DNA from: Marinobacter halotolerans | GTDB taxonomy: Bacteria > Pseudomonadota > Gammaproteobacteria > Pseudomonadales > Oleiphilaceae | Length of the DNA stretch: 64,000 nt | Reading direction: 5' to 3' | Assembly: GCF_008795985.1 (NCBI RefSeq) | Contig: NZ_VMHP01000001.1 | Location: 1,860,001-1,924,000, forward strand | Shown here: positions 9,245 to 18,208 of the stretch, piece by piece | How the letters are laid out: every line of letters begins with the position of its first letter | Numbering within the stretch: position 1 is the first letter of the stretch | Position numbers and translations under genes: made by a program | The notes under the pieces: model-generated | The model's database searches: none | What the model was told of the DNA's origin: nothing | What the model saw: the letters and a program-made list of their open reading frames with translations, nothing else

Positions 9245-10606
9245 ATGAAACTACGTTTTCTGGGCGGTGTGGGCACGGTAACCGGGTCCCGGCATTTGTT
9301 GTCAGAGGGTGACCGACGACTTCTGGTGGACTGTGGCATGTACCAGGGCGTGAAGCACCTGCGCCGGCGTAACTGGGCGCCTTTCCCGGTGGAGCCGGGC
9401 ACCATTGATGCCGTTGTTCTCACTCACGCCCATATCGATCACAGCGGGTATCTGCCGGCACTGGTCAAGAACGGATTCAAGGGCAAAATCTATTGCACCA
9501 AAGCCACCCACGATCTCTGCAAGGTGCTGCTTCCGGACGCGGGTTATCTTCAGGAAGAAGACGCCAAATACGCATTCCGCAAAGGCTTTTCAAAGCACGA
9601 TCATCCCGTGCCACTGTTCACCCAGAAAGATGCCTTCGAGGCCCTTAAACACTTCGAGTCCGTGCATTACCACGAGACGATCGAGCCGCTAAAGGGCTTT
9701 GAGGTGACGTTTACCCCTGCTGGCCACATTCTGGGGTCATCCTGTGTTCATGTTCACCATAAAAGCAGTGACCGGACCGTGGTATTTTCCGGCGATGTCG
9801 GCCGTCAGAGCGACGTTATCATGCGCCCGCCAGAGCCTATCCAGAAAGCTGACGTACTGGTCTGTGAGTCCACCTATGGCGACCGGCTTCACGAAGACAG
9901 TGATCCGGAGGACGAACTGGGAGACATCATCCGCAAGACCGCCAGCCGGGGCGGCATTGTCCTGATGCCCGCCTTTGCGGTGGGCCGCGCCCAGATGCTG
10001 CTGTATCTGGTGCACCGACTGATGGCGCAACAGAAAATTCCGAAGATGCCGGTGTACCTCAACAGCCCGATGGCCATCCGCGCCACGGAGATTTTTGTGC
10101 GGCACCACAAGGAACACAAGCTGGACCAGGCTCAGTGTGAGCTGATTGATGACAACACCGAGTATGTTCGAACCGTGGACGAGTCCATTGAACTCAATGC
10201 CAAGCGGTATCCCTGCATCATTGTTTCAGCCAGCGGGATGGCCAGCGGCGGACGGGTGCTGCACCACCTGAAGACGCTTCTGCCGAATACCCGGAACAGC
10301 ATCGTTTTTGCGGGCTTTCAGGCGCCCGGTACCCGCGGAGACTCCCTGGTGAACGGTGCAGACTCGGTGAAAATTCACGGTGAATACTGGCCCGTGAATG
10401 CTGAAATCTACAATATTGGTTCACTTTCGGCCCACGGCGATTACCGTGAAATCCTGGACTGGCTGGGCCATGGCAGTCTTCGCCCGGACAAAGTCTATAT
10501 CAGCCACGGCGAATCCCTGGCCAGCGATATGATGCGCAAGCGGATTCGTGATCGCTTCGGCTGGGATACCGAAGTGCCCGATCTGTTTGAGGAAGTGGAC
10601 GTTTAA
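9245..10606 (+). CDS. beta-CASP metallo-beta-lactamase ribonuclease-like protein (YSH1 type)
   Basis: This 453-residue cytoplasmic protein has the zinc motif HAHIDH at 61-66, further metal residues, and the beta-CASP/RNA-specificity motifs MPAFAVGRAQ, SASGMASGGR and LSAHGDY. It resembles bacterial homologues of the eukaryotic cleavage factor CPSF-73/YSH1, which act on RNA. The ATG at 9245 was chosen because GGAGG lies 5 bases upstream and the protein then starts at the first beta strand (MKLRFLGGVG). An open frame extends back to 9101 but lacks support. The tautomerase gene follows after 67 bp on the same strand. The exact RNA target is unknown. Confidence 0.88.
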   Translation: MKLRFLGGVGTVTGSRHLLSEGDRRLLVDCGMYQGVKHLRRRNWAPFPVEPGTIDAVVLTHAHIDHSGYLPALVKNGFKGKIYCTKATHDLCKVLLPDAGYLQEEDAKYAFRKGFSKHDHPVPLFTQKDAFEALKHFESVHYHETIEPLKGFEVTFTPAGHILGSSCVHVHHKSSDRTVVFSGDVGRQSDVIMRPPEPIQKADVLVCESTYGDRLHEDSDPEDELGDIIRKTASRGGIVLMPAFAVGRAQMLLYLVHRLMAQQKIPKMPVYLNSPMAIRATEIFVRHHKEHKLDQAQCELIDDNTEYVRTVDESIELNAKRYPCIIVSASGMASGGRVLHHLKTLLPNTRNSIVFAGFQAPGTRGDSLVNGADSVKIHGEYWPVNAEIYNIGSLSAHGDYREILDWLGHGSLRPDKVYISHGESLASDMMRKRIRDRFGWDTEVPDLFEEVDV

Positions 10607-10673
10607 GCCGTCGTTTCAATGCAACAAACATAACCAACCGTTCAATCCGGGCGATCGCTCGAAGAGGTCATTT

Positions 10674-10877
10674 ATGCCGTACGTCAATATCAAGATCACA
10701 AAGGAAGGCGCAACCGCTGAGCAAAAGGGTGAGCTTATTTCCGGGGTGACAGAGTTACTTGAGAAAGTATTGAATAAAAACCCGGCCACCACCGTCGTCG
10801 TCATCGACGAGGTGGAGACCGATAATTGGGGAATCGCTGGCGAGCAGGTTACCCATCGCAGGAAGAAGGGGATTTAA
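10674..10877 (+). CDS. 4-oxalocrotonate tautomerase family protein
   Basis: This small 67-residue protein begins Met-Pro, so removal of Met exposes the Pro1 that serves as the general base in the tautomerase superfamily. Length and the WGIAGEQ segment near the C-terminus match the 4-OT/DmpI subgroup. However, the residues aligning with the two catalytic arginines of classic 4-OT (Arg11 and Arg39) are Ala and Val, so 2-hydroxymuconate tautomerisation is unlikely. AGAGGT precedes the ATG. The 3' end overlaps the convergent secreted-protein gene by 29 bp. Confidence 0.85.
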   Translation: MPYVNIKITKEGATAEQKGELISGVTELLEKVLNKNPATTVVVIDEVETDNWGIAGEQVTHRRKKGI

Positions 10878-13800
10878 GGGTGACTCCCGGCACTCGGATC
10901 AGTGCCAGGCCCGCCATTATCAGAAGAAGTATCCAGGAGGCAGAACCACCACCGCCACTTTCACTCTTTTTCCCTTTACCGGAACTTTGAACAGCAATAC
11001 TGTCGTCAATCATCAGCACGGTCATTGCCTCAAGGTTCCAGTCAGGTTGGGCCGAATGGTAAATTTCTCCAATGTCCTCTGCGTACCCGCGCAATACCAG
11101 GACACTGTCAGTTGTACCATCTTCGAAACCGTAGGTGAATTCTTCCAGTATCACGATGACCCGACGTTCCTGGCCCTCGAATTCAATGTAGGATTCTTCC
11201 ACCATTTGGAGGCGGGTTGTGACCGTAAATTCCAGTTCCAGTTTATCGTCGCGATAAAATTTCGCCGGTGTGCTGTGCTGCCTGGTTTCGCCTAATTGCA
11301 TTTCGGCGGGAAGAAACATCAGTCCGTCCTGAAATTCGATGTGAGATTCATATCCCGCATTACTGGTTTGAGATAGTGAGCCTTCTTCCATCATAAAGAT
11401 GCCCCCAGGCCGACGCTCAAAAACCCTGACCAGGTCACCCTCTCGGATTATATTGCGTCCCGGCTGGTTCATGTTTGTGCTTCTGACGAATATGGGGCCA
11501 TTGCTGTCCGAGAACTCCCACACGATGTCGCCCAAGGGAAAGTAGGACTCCAGTAGCGGTCTGGCGGGAAACTCATCTGGTTGATCAGGGTTGTAACCGG
11601 AGAGAACTTCCGAGTAGTTATCAGCCCCGTCCCCATCATAATCCTGGAAAGCATCTGAGGGATCGTTCGGATCAAGGGCCTGAAACTGCTCCTCAGTCTC
11701 ATTGGGGATTCCGTCGCCATCCCAATCCAGGTTTGGCTGCTCTGCCGACGGCGAGAATTGAAGATCATCAATCCAGATCGCATCGCTGCCTGAGCTGACC
11801 GACCCGTCCTTTCGGTATATAAACGATACGGAAAGGGTTCCTTCTGGTACCTCAACTGAATTCGAAACCCAGTCGCCGTTGCTGCTTGAAAGATTCCAGG
11901 ATCTGCTGCCGTCGATCAGAATCTGCAGGTTGTCGCAGCAACTCTCGGCTGACCGTAGATGGTCGAAGGAAAGGGTCCCTGCAGGTAATGGTTCCTGGAA
12001 GTTCCAGGTCACTCGGCTTTGTTCACTGTTTGCAATGGCACCGGAGCGCAGGCTGTATTGACCGCGGGTATTGATCGTACTGATCGACCAGTTTCCGTCA
12101 TCCAGCGGATCGTGGCTAAAGTCACTGGGGAAGATTCCGAGCTCGAAATCCTGGAGGTAGATGTCTGTTTGCTCCGGGTAGTCGTCAGGGTCATTCAAGC
12201 CGGTGCCCTGGAGGTGCTCAGTTAGATTGCTGAAGCCATCGCCATCGATGTCCTGGTTGGCATCGGTGGCGTCCATTGGGTCGAGGCCAGCGTCTAATTC
12301 GGCTGTGTTTGGAATGCCATCGCCGTCCGCGTCACTGTCGCAGGCATCCCCTTTGCCATCCTGATCAATGTCGCTCTGGGTCTCGTTCGATGTGCCAGGG
12401 CAGTTGTCCTGAAGGTTCGAAATACCATCAGTATCTGAATCGTTGTTGGGAGCCAGGACCGAAAATTGTGGGCCAGAATCCCGTTGTTCAATAATGATCA
12501 GTTGATCGTTATAGGCCAGAAGCTGATAACTGGCGTTGCCATCAAGAGGAATGTTGTTCAGGCGTTCATAGCCACTGCTCCACTGCTGGAGGAAGAGTGC
12601 ACTGTCAATTTCGCCGATTGTGAAAAGTTGCCCTTGGACCCAGGCCGCGTCCGTAATTGTGTTGGAAAGATAGTTGACCTCGGAGAGTGTCGTGGCGTCG
12701 TGAAACTTGCCACCGCCTGAGAGGAGCCATTGTCCAGTCGGGTCAATGTGCAAAGGGGCCGTCGCGTACTCGCTGGAATGGTAAGGGGAGTCACCCTCGG
12801 CGCCCAGAAGACCGGTGCTGACATCGAGCTCGGCCCATTCGATGTCATTGGGCGACGTGCCATTGCGGAAGTGGTAAATCCGCTCTGTTATGGGGTTCCA
12901 GACATACTCCACGCTTGGGTTGCGCCATTCTTCTGAGTCAACAATCGTGCCGTTCGCATCAATGCTGTAATGGCTGCTCCATGCGCCTGAGGGATCTACG
13001 GCAAAGAGATAATCACCTGCGGCTTTGAGTCCCTGAATGCCGGACGGCAGATTGACCAGCGCCGATTCCATAAGTTCAGGGGCGGCGAGATCGATATAGG
13101 TGATGGCACCGCTGCTGTATCCCAGATAAAGGCGGTTATGCGCCTGAGAAAATGTCATCCAGTCTGGTGGGGAAAGCAGCCCCATACTTCTGGTGTAGGT
13201 GCCGGATTCAGCCGACCAAACAAAGAGGCCAAGGGTTTCCCGGTCCAGCAGAAAAATATCACCCGTGGTTTCGTCCAATTCGATGAATTCTGGAGAATAG
13301 GGCAGGGAATCCGGCGAGGGCGGTGCGTCCGGCTCTGGCTGTGTCAACCCGGTTAGATCCAGTTCCTGAACGCTGATCTGGTCGCCCGTGTCGGTAAAGG
13401 CCAACACCTTCTCGCCATGGCTGAGGAGTTTGGTCGGTGTGGTCTGAAGGGGCATCTGGCCCAGCTCCAGAAGCTGGCTGTTGTACTGATATATTATATT
13501 GCCGCGCCTCACCAGTAGATGATCCTGCCAGAAGGTCATGTCATCGAAGCCGCCTGCAATACTTCCACTGTAGGTCAGATCGCTTGTGAAATAGGCGATT
13601 CCGGCGTTATCGATCAGTCGGCTTTCGTTAGGGAAAAGATAGAGTTGATCAGATCGGGGGTAGTCGCCGTGATATGGGCTGTCTTGTAATGATTGAAAAG
13701 TACCATCCGGGGCTAACGGGATCTTCCGTAAGTCTGCGGGCGACACGCCCGTATCCCTGAAAAAGATGGCACTTTGGCTGCTCGAGCTGATGGCGCCTGT

Positions 13801-14223
13801 GCCGCTGTAAAAGAACGTCTCCTCCTCAATCAAAGAAAAATCCGTTAGAGCTCGAGCCATAACCCGGTCAAAGTTCTGAACCAGGTACAGGGCATCGCCC
13901 ACTATCATCACGTCTGAAATTGATACGCTAGTGTTGGATATGAAAGTTGAGGTCAGGCTGCTCAGGTTAATGGCATAGGCGCTGCGGCCATAAGCTACGT
14001 AGAGAGACCCACCGTAAGGTTGGGTGGCGCTGGGAGTGCCCGATAATGGTATTTCGGGAAGAAAGGACTCGCTGACCATGTCATATCGAATGACTTTATT
14101 GGGTAATGCGAAGGTGAAGTAGGCAACACCACCTGACTCATCAATATCGACCAGACCAGCGTGGGTCGAGCTCACAGATAGAAAAACAACGAGCGTTAGC
14201 ACTCTCTTCAATGAAACGGTCAT
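10849..14223 (-). CDS. large secreted thrombospondin type 3-repeat protein with GlyGly-CTERM-like tail
   Basis: The product has 1124 residues and an N-terminal signal peptide (cleavage after about THAG). Residues 25-590 are repetitive, beta-rich and propeller-like. Calcium-binding thrombospondin type 3 motifs (DSDTDGISN, DQDGKGDACDSDADGDGIPN) occupy about 593-690, followed by a MAM/jelly-roll-like domain to about 830 and a second DWDGDGIPN cluster. Near residue 1093 there is a GGGG run, a hydrophobic helix and an arginine, which matches the GlyGly-CTERM sorting signal cut by rhombosortase. Fourteen extra residues follow the arginine. The protein is probably exported and exposed on the surface or released. 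The ATG has AAGGA about 10 bases upstream. Its partner and function are not recognised. Confidence 0.8.
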   Translation of the reverse strand: MTVSLKRVLTLVVFLSVSSTHAGLVDIDESGGVAYFTFALPNKVIRYDMVSESFLPEIPLSGTPSATQPYGGSLYVAYGRSAYAINLSSLTSTFISNTSVSISDVMIVGDALYLVQNFDRVMARALTDFSLIEEETFFYSGTGAISSSSQSAIFFRDTGVSPADLRKIPLAPDGTFQSLQDSPYHGDYPRSDQLYLFPNESRLIDNAGIAYFTSDLTYSGSIAGGFDDMTFWQDHLLVRRGNIIYQYNSQLLELGQMPLQTTPTKLLSHGEKVLAFTDTGDQISVQELDLTGLTQPEPDAPPSPDSLPYSPEFIELDETTGDIFLLDRETLGLFVWSAESGTYTRSMGLLSPPDWMTFSQAHNRLYLGYSSGAITYIDLAAPELMESALVNLPSGIQGLKAAGDYLFAVDPSGAWSSHYSIDANGTIVDSEEWRNPSVEYVWNPITERIYHFRNGTSPNDIEWAELDVSTGLLGAEGDSPYHSSEYATAPLHIDPTGQWLLSGGGKFHDATTLSEVNYLSNTITDAAWVQGQLFTIGEIDSALFLQQWSSGYERLNNIPLDGNASYQLLAYNDQLIIIEQRDSGPQFSVLAPNNDSDTDGISNLQDNCPGTSNETQSDIDQDGKGDACDSDADGDGIPNTAELDAGLDPMDATDANQDIDGDGFSNLTEHLQGTGLNDPDDYPEQTDIYLQDFELGIFPSDFSHDPLDDGNWSISTINTRGQYSLRSGAIANSEQSRVTWNFQEPLPAGTLSFDHLRSAESCCDNLQILIDGSRSWNLSSSNGDWVSNSVEVPEGTLSVSFIYRKDGSVSSGSDAIWIDDLQFSPSAEQPNLDWDGDGIPNETEEQFQALDPNDPSDAFQDYDGDGADNYSEVLSGYNPDQPDEFPARPLLESYFPLGDIVWEFSDSNGPIFVRSTNMNQPGRNIIREGDLVRVFERRPGGIFMMEEGSLSQTSNAGYESHIEFQDGLMFLPAEMQLGETRQHSTPAKFYRDDKLELEFTVTTRLQMVEESYIEFEGQERRVIVILEEFTYGFEDGTTDSVLVLRGYAEDIGEIYHSAQPDWNLEAMTVLMIDDSIAVQSSGKGKKSESGGGGSASWILLLIMAGLALIRVPGVTLKSPSSCDG

Positions 14224-14388
14224 TCTGACAGTCCTTGTCTGGTCCGGTGAACATCCTTGGTAAAACCCGGCGGCGCTTACTCAAAGAATCGAGAAACCGA
14301 GTCTAATCAATCCAACGTGTAGCCGTAGTGTCCTGGTTCTCGAAAACCTACTTTTAAATTATGGAGATGGTGACTCTTAGCGGGGAGG

Positions 14389-16497
14389 TTATCCCCGCGC
14401 GACTGCCACACGGGTCCCGTTGAATGCGGCATTACCGGTCAGCTGGTCCACCCGCTGTGAATCCGTCAGGTCGTTTATGCTGACCCCCGGCTGATTCTGC
14501 GCTACGGTCATTGCGGTGTTCTGCCGGTTGTGCCCCCAGCCCTGGGGAATGCTGACCACGCCGGCAAACATGTCGTCGTCCAGTTCAACTGGCAACCGGA
14601 CATGGCCCACGGGCGATGACACTACCGCCGTCTGGCCGTCCTGCAGGCCAAGTTTTTGGGCATCGTCCGGGTTGATCTGCAGGGTGCAGGGGTCTTTGCC
14701 TTTGACCAACCGATGGCTGTTCTGGGTCCAGGTGTTGTGGCTGCGGGGCAGGCGGCGGCTGATCATGGCGAAGGGGTAGTCGCCGGTGCCGTCCATCAGG
14801 GCAAACTCGTTGAGGCGTTTCAGGTCGTCCAGGTACAGCTGCGGGGCGATATGAAGCTTGCCGTCCTCGGTCTGAATCCGGTGTTCCAGGCATGGCTGAA
14901 GCGGGCCCAGGTCCACGCCGTGGGGGTTGGACTTCAGTTGCTCCAGGCTCATGCCCTGGTCTGCGTAGATGCTCTGTTTAAGACCGCCATCCAGCATCAT
15001 TTCCGGAGTGATGCCGTCGTCTTCCCGGCCGGTCAGGTGCAGGGACAGGTCCCGCAGTATTTCCCAGTCGTGCTTCTGGTTGGCGGTTTTCTCGAACATG
15101 GGTTCGGAGAATTTGGCGGTGTTGCGCACGGCGAAGGAGTTGAAGAAAACATCAAAGTGGGGCACTTCCAGCCCGGTGGTGGCGGGCAGGATGATGTCTG
15201 CGTGACGGGTGGTTTCGTTCAGGTAGATGTCCACCGACACCATGAAATCCAGCGACTCGAACGCCTCGTCCAGCCCGGCGCCACCGGGGCTCGACAGCAC
15301 CGGGTTGCCGGCAATGGTAATCATGGCGCGGATCTGGCCGTCACCCGGGGTGAGGATTTCCTCCGCCAGGGTCGCCACCGGGAATTCGCTGTTGTAGAAC
15401 GGCAGCTTGCGCACCCGGGATTCAAAGCGACCGTAGGAACTGGCCTTGCCTTTTCTGCCCTGTAGCAGATCGAAGGCGGGCTGCGGGAACATGGCGCCGC
15501 CGCGGCGATCGAAGTTGCCGGTCAGGATGTTCAGTACGTTGTTCAGCCATTGGCACAGGCCACCGAAAGACTGGGTGGATGCGCCCATACGGCTGTAACA
15601 TACGGCGCTTTTGGCCCCGGCCATGTCGCGGGCGAGCTGGCGGATGGTCTGGGCATCGATTCCGCAGGCGTCTGCCACGGTTTCCGGCGAATAGGCTTTT
15701 ACCGTCTCGGCAAGCTGGTCAATGCCTTCAATCATCGGCGCCAGGTGGCCGGTATTCACCCGGTTTTCATCAAACAGGGTATGGGCCAGGGCGAGCATCA
15801 GCAGGGCGTCGGCTTCAGGTTTGATGAATAAATGCTGATCGGCTTTTTTGGCGGTTTCCGTGCGGCGGGGATCTACCACAACCACCTTGCCACCCCGGTC
15901 CTGAATCGCCTTCAGGCGCTTGCCCACGCCCGGGGCTGTCATCAGGCTGCCGTTGGAGACAATCGGGTTGCCGCCGATGATCAGCATGAAATCGGTATGG
16001 TCGATGTCCGGCACGGGAATCAGCATGCCTGCGCCCAGCATGTAGTTGGACGCCACATGATGGGGAAGCTGGTCCGCCGAGGCGGAGCTGAAACGGCTGT
16101 TGGTGCCCAGGGCTTTGAAGAATCTGGGCAGCATGATGGCGTTGCCGAAATTATGGGCGTTGGGGTTGCCCAGATAGACGCCGACCGCATCCTGGCCATG
16201 GCTTTGCTGTATGCCGCGGAAACGGGTGGCGATTTCTTCCAGGGCATCATCCCAGCTGATTTCTTTCCAGCCGTCTGCAGTTTTCCTTAAAGGCGTCTTC
16301 AAGCGGTCTTTGTCACTGTAGAAATCCTGCAACGCAACCGCTTTTGGGCAGATATGGCCATGACTGAACGGGTCGTTTTTGTCCCCTTTGATGGACAGAA
16401 TCTCTTTGCCCTGGTGCTTGATCTCAAGGCCGCACATGGCCTCGCAAATGTTGCAGGTGCGGTAATGGGTCTGGGGCTGGGGGGCAGTCTCACTCAT
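14389..16497 (-). CDS. molybdopterin oxidoreductase (formate dehydrogenase/BisC-like)
   Basis: This 702-residue protein has an N-terminal [4Fe-4S] motif formed by Cys15, Cys18, Cys22 and Cys50, then the bis-MGD binding core and a C-terminal MGD-binding domain (SHRLVKGKDPCTLQINPDDA). It belongs to the DMSO-reductase superfamily, in the branch annotated as formate dehydrogenase alpha-like or BisC-like oxidoreductases. No Tat signal is visible, so the enzyme is probably cytoplasmic. No electron-transfer subunit is encoded nearby, so the redox partner and substrate are unknown. The ATG lacks a strong Shine-Dalgarno sequence. The 165-bp gap to the next gene upstream in the window holds nothing recognisable. 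Confidence 0.85.
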   Translation of the reverse strand: MSETAPQPQTHYRTCNICEAMCGLEIKHQGKEILSIKGDKNDPFSHGHICPKAVALQDFYSDKDRLKTPLRKTADGWKEISWDDALEEIATRFRGIQQSHGQDAVGVYLGNPNAHNFGNAIMLPRFFKALGTNSRFSSASADQLPHHVASNYMLGAGMLIPVPDIDHTDFMLIIGGNPIVSNGSLMTAPGVGKRLKAIQDRGGKVVVVDPRRTETAKKADQHLFIKPEADALLMLALAHTLFDENRVNTGHLAPMIEGIDQLAETVKAYSPETVADACGIDAQTIRQLARDMAGAKSAVCYSRMGASTQSFGGLCQWLNNVLNILTGNFDRRGGAMFPQPAFDLLQGRKGKASSYGRFESRVRKLPFYNSEFPVATLAEEILTPGDGQIRAMITIAGNPVLSSPGGAGLDEAFESLDFMVSVDIYLNETTRHADIILPATTGLEVPHFDVFFNSFAVRNTAKFSEPMFEKTANQKHDWEILRDLSLHLTGREDDGITPEMMLDGGLKQSIYADQGMSLEQLKSNPHGVDLGPLQPCLEHRIQTEDGKLHIAPQLYLDDLKRLNEFALMDGTGDYPFAMISRRLPRSHNTWTQNSHRLVKGKDPCTLQINPDDAQKLGLQDGQTAVVSSPVGHVRLPVELDDDMFAGVVSIPQGWGHNRQNTAMTVAQNQPGVSINDLTDSQRVDQLTGNAAFNGTRVAVARG

Positions 16498-16633
16498 ATC
16501 AAAGGGCTCAGTCGCTGGTTTTATGATTATTGGTTGCTCTGAGTATGGCAGCCTTGCCGAAGAAATCAGATTGTCGAAAATGACACGAATATGGCGATTA
16601 CCGCCAGACTGCGTTCAGAGCCGCTGACGGAGT

Positions 16634-17266
16634 TCAGCCAAGCTGGCCTCTGGCATCAAGGTAGTGGGCCCAGAGCAGTCGCGCGGCGACGGCACGCCAG
16701 GGCGCCCATGCTTCCGTGATGCGGGTCTGTTCGTCCCGGGTTGGATGGGCCTCCAGGCCCTTGATGTCGGCAATGGCATCGGCCAGGGCAAGGTCGCCGA
16801 AAGGCCAGACGTCCGGCTTACGAAGTGCGGTCATGTAATACACGTCGACACTCCAGGGTCCCAGGCCCGGAACCTTTAGCAGCGCCCGTCTTCCCTCTTC
16901 CGTCGGCAGGTCCGCAAGATTCTCCAGCACCAGTTCTCCGCAGTGGACCCGTGTAGCCAGTTCAAGGCAATAGCGGCTTTTCTGGCGCGTAAGCCCCAGC
17001 GCGCGCAATGCGTCATTGCCCGCTTCGATAATGGATGAGGGAGTCAGCACGCCCAGGTGACTCTCCAGCCGCAGCAGCATGGTGTGAGCGGCCTTCAGGG
17101 AAATCTGCTGTTCCAGGATGATATGGATCAGCGTGGCAAAGCCCGGGTCACGGGGCCAGAGGGGCGGTGTACCAAGCCGCTGGACAATGCCGGCAAGGTC
17201 GGCATCTCGGGCTGCGAGCTCTCTGGTACCCTTTTCAAGGCTTTGCTGGTTCAGAGCATCTGACAT
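16634..17266 (-). CDS. DNA-3-methyladenine glycosylase II (AlkA-like, HhH-GPD)
   Basis: This protein has 210 residues from ATG 17266. An upstream in-frame extension to 17488 was rejected because it runs into the divergent gene and has unusual Arg/Pro-rich composition. The helix-hairpin-helix (VPGLGPWSV) and the following catalytic aspartate (in FGDLAL) mark the HhH-GPD superfamily. The LEQQIS segment is typical of AlkA-type enzymes, which excise alkylated purines. It is shorter than E. coli AlkA (282 residues) because the N-terminal TBP-like domain is absent. It is transcribed divergently from a Tag-like glycosylase, so the two may be co-regulated. Confidence 0.85.
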   Translation of the reverse strand: MSDALNQQSLEKGTRELAARDADLAGIVQRLGTPPLWPRDPGFATLIHIILEQQISLKAAHTMLLRLESHLGVLTPSSIIEAGNDALRALGLTRQKSRYCLELATRVHCGELVLENLADLPTEEGRRALLKVPGLGPWSVDVYYMTALRKPDVWPFGDLALADAIADIKGLEAHPTRDEQTRITEAWAPWRAVAARLLWAHYLDARGQLG

Positions 17267-17290
17267 GACGCTTGATATCCCGTGTCTGAA

Positions 17291-17303
17291 TCGAAAGTTT
17301 CGA
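17291..17303. promoter_or_regulatory. palindrome TCGAAAGTTTCGA in the divergent glycosylase promoter
   Basis: This 13-bp perfect inverted repeat (6-1-6) sits in the 107-bp gap between the AlkA-like and Tag-like genes and is further flanked by CTTGAT and ATCAAG. It lies 25 bp upstream of the AlkA-like start, a good place for an operator. No SOS-type CTGT-N8-ACAG sequence was found here. Confidence 0.3.
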
Positions 17304-17373
17304 ATCAAGCATTTTAATGGTGTTATCGTGCTGATTCCGGTCCGTACAGAAATTCTGCTTATCCGAGGCTGCC

Positions 17374-18051
17374 ATGGATATCCCCCCTTTTGCCAAAATC
17401 CACGAATTTGCCTGCTTTCACAAGGGGGACGCGGCCGCCGTCGAGGCTGCGCTGCCAAAAACAGCCGCAGCGTGCGAACTGGAAGCACTGGGTGATGACC
17501 GCTTTCTGTCCGAGATTACCCGCTGTGTCTTCAAGGCCGGTTTTGTCTGGCGGATCATCGAGCGCAAATGGCCGGATTTTGAGGCGGCGTTTGATGGTTT
17601 CGTGCCGATCTACTGGCAGCAGGTGCCACCAGAGGTTCTGGAAGACCTGGCCCGGGACGAGCGGATTGTTCGAAATATGCAGAAAATCCGTACGGTGCCG
17701 GAAAACGCCCGGATGATTGTGGAGGCCTCACAGAAACACGGCGGCTTTGGCCGGTTTCTGGCGAAGTGGCCGAGCGACGACCAGGTTGGCCTGCTCGTTT
17801 ACCTCAAGAAGCATGGCGATCGACTCGGCGGTGCCAGTGCCCAGTATTTTCTGCGCCGCGTCGGCTGGGATGGGTTCATCCTGTCTACGGATGTGGTCAC
17901 GGCCCTGAGACGGGAAGGTCTGTTTGATGCGACACCCGGCAGCAAGAAGGCCCTGACCCAGGCCCAGCAGGCGTTTAACGCCTGGCGCCGGGAGACCGGG
18001 CTGCCCTATAGCCACCTTTCCAGAATTCTCTCGTTCACGGTGGGCGAATAG
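17374..18051 (+). CDS. DNA-3-methyladenine glycosylase I-like protein (Tag-like)
   Basis: This 225-residue protein has the Tag-family segment RFLSEITRCVFKAGFVWRIIERKWPDFEAAF near residues 43-74, which corresponds to the base-binding region of TAG. TAG removes 3-methyladenine from alkylated DNA. The zinc-ligand arrangement of classic E. coli Tag (Cys/His near the N-terminus and His/Cys near the C-terminus) is not clearly kept, although FACFHKGD near the N-terminus could provide part of it. It faces an AlkA-like glycosylase across a 107-bp divergent promoter, which supports a role in alkylation repair. Confidence 0.75.
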   Translation: MDIPPFAKIHEFACFHKGDAAAVEAALPKTAAACELEALGDDRFLSEITRCVFKAGFVWRIIERKWPDFEAAFDGFVPIYWQQVPPEVLEDLARDERIVRNMQKIRTVPENARMIVEASQKHGGFGRFLAKWPSDDQVGLLVYLKKHGDRLGGASAQYFLRRVGWDGFILSTDVVTALRREGLFDATPGSKKALTQAQQAFNAWRRETGLPYSHLSRILSFTVGE

Positions 18052-18160
18052 CCCGCCGTCCTCCCGCAAACCGCCCGTTTAAACCGTCAGGCCAGCTATC
18101 CTTCAGTAAGGGAAATCTCTACGTTGTCAGTTTCGGTGTGCCGGCGTATATTACAAAATA

Positions 18161-18174
18161 GTATATCCTTATAC
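18161..18174. promoter_or_regulatory. AT-rich inverted repeat GTATA-TCCT-TATAC upstream of the persulfide dioxygenase operon
   Basis: A perfect 5-4-5 inverted repeat lies 35 bp before the ATG of the metallo-hydrolase, in an AT-rich island. The half-site GTATAT also occurs at 18146-18151. Sulfide-responsive ArsR-type repressors (BigR/SqrR) control homologous operons through AT-rich inverted repeats, so this is a plausible operator; no such regulator gene is in the window. Confidence 0.35.
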
Positions 18175-18208
18175 CAAAAAGGTTAAACGACCAGGCGAGG
18201 TGAAAACG

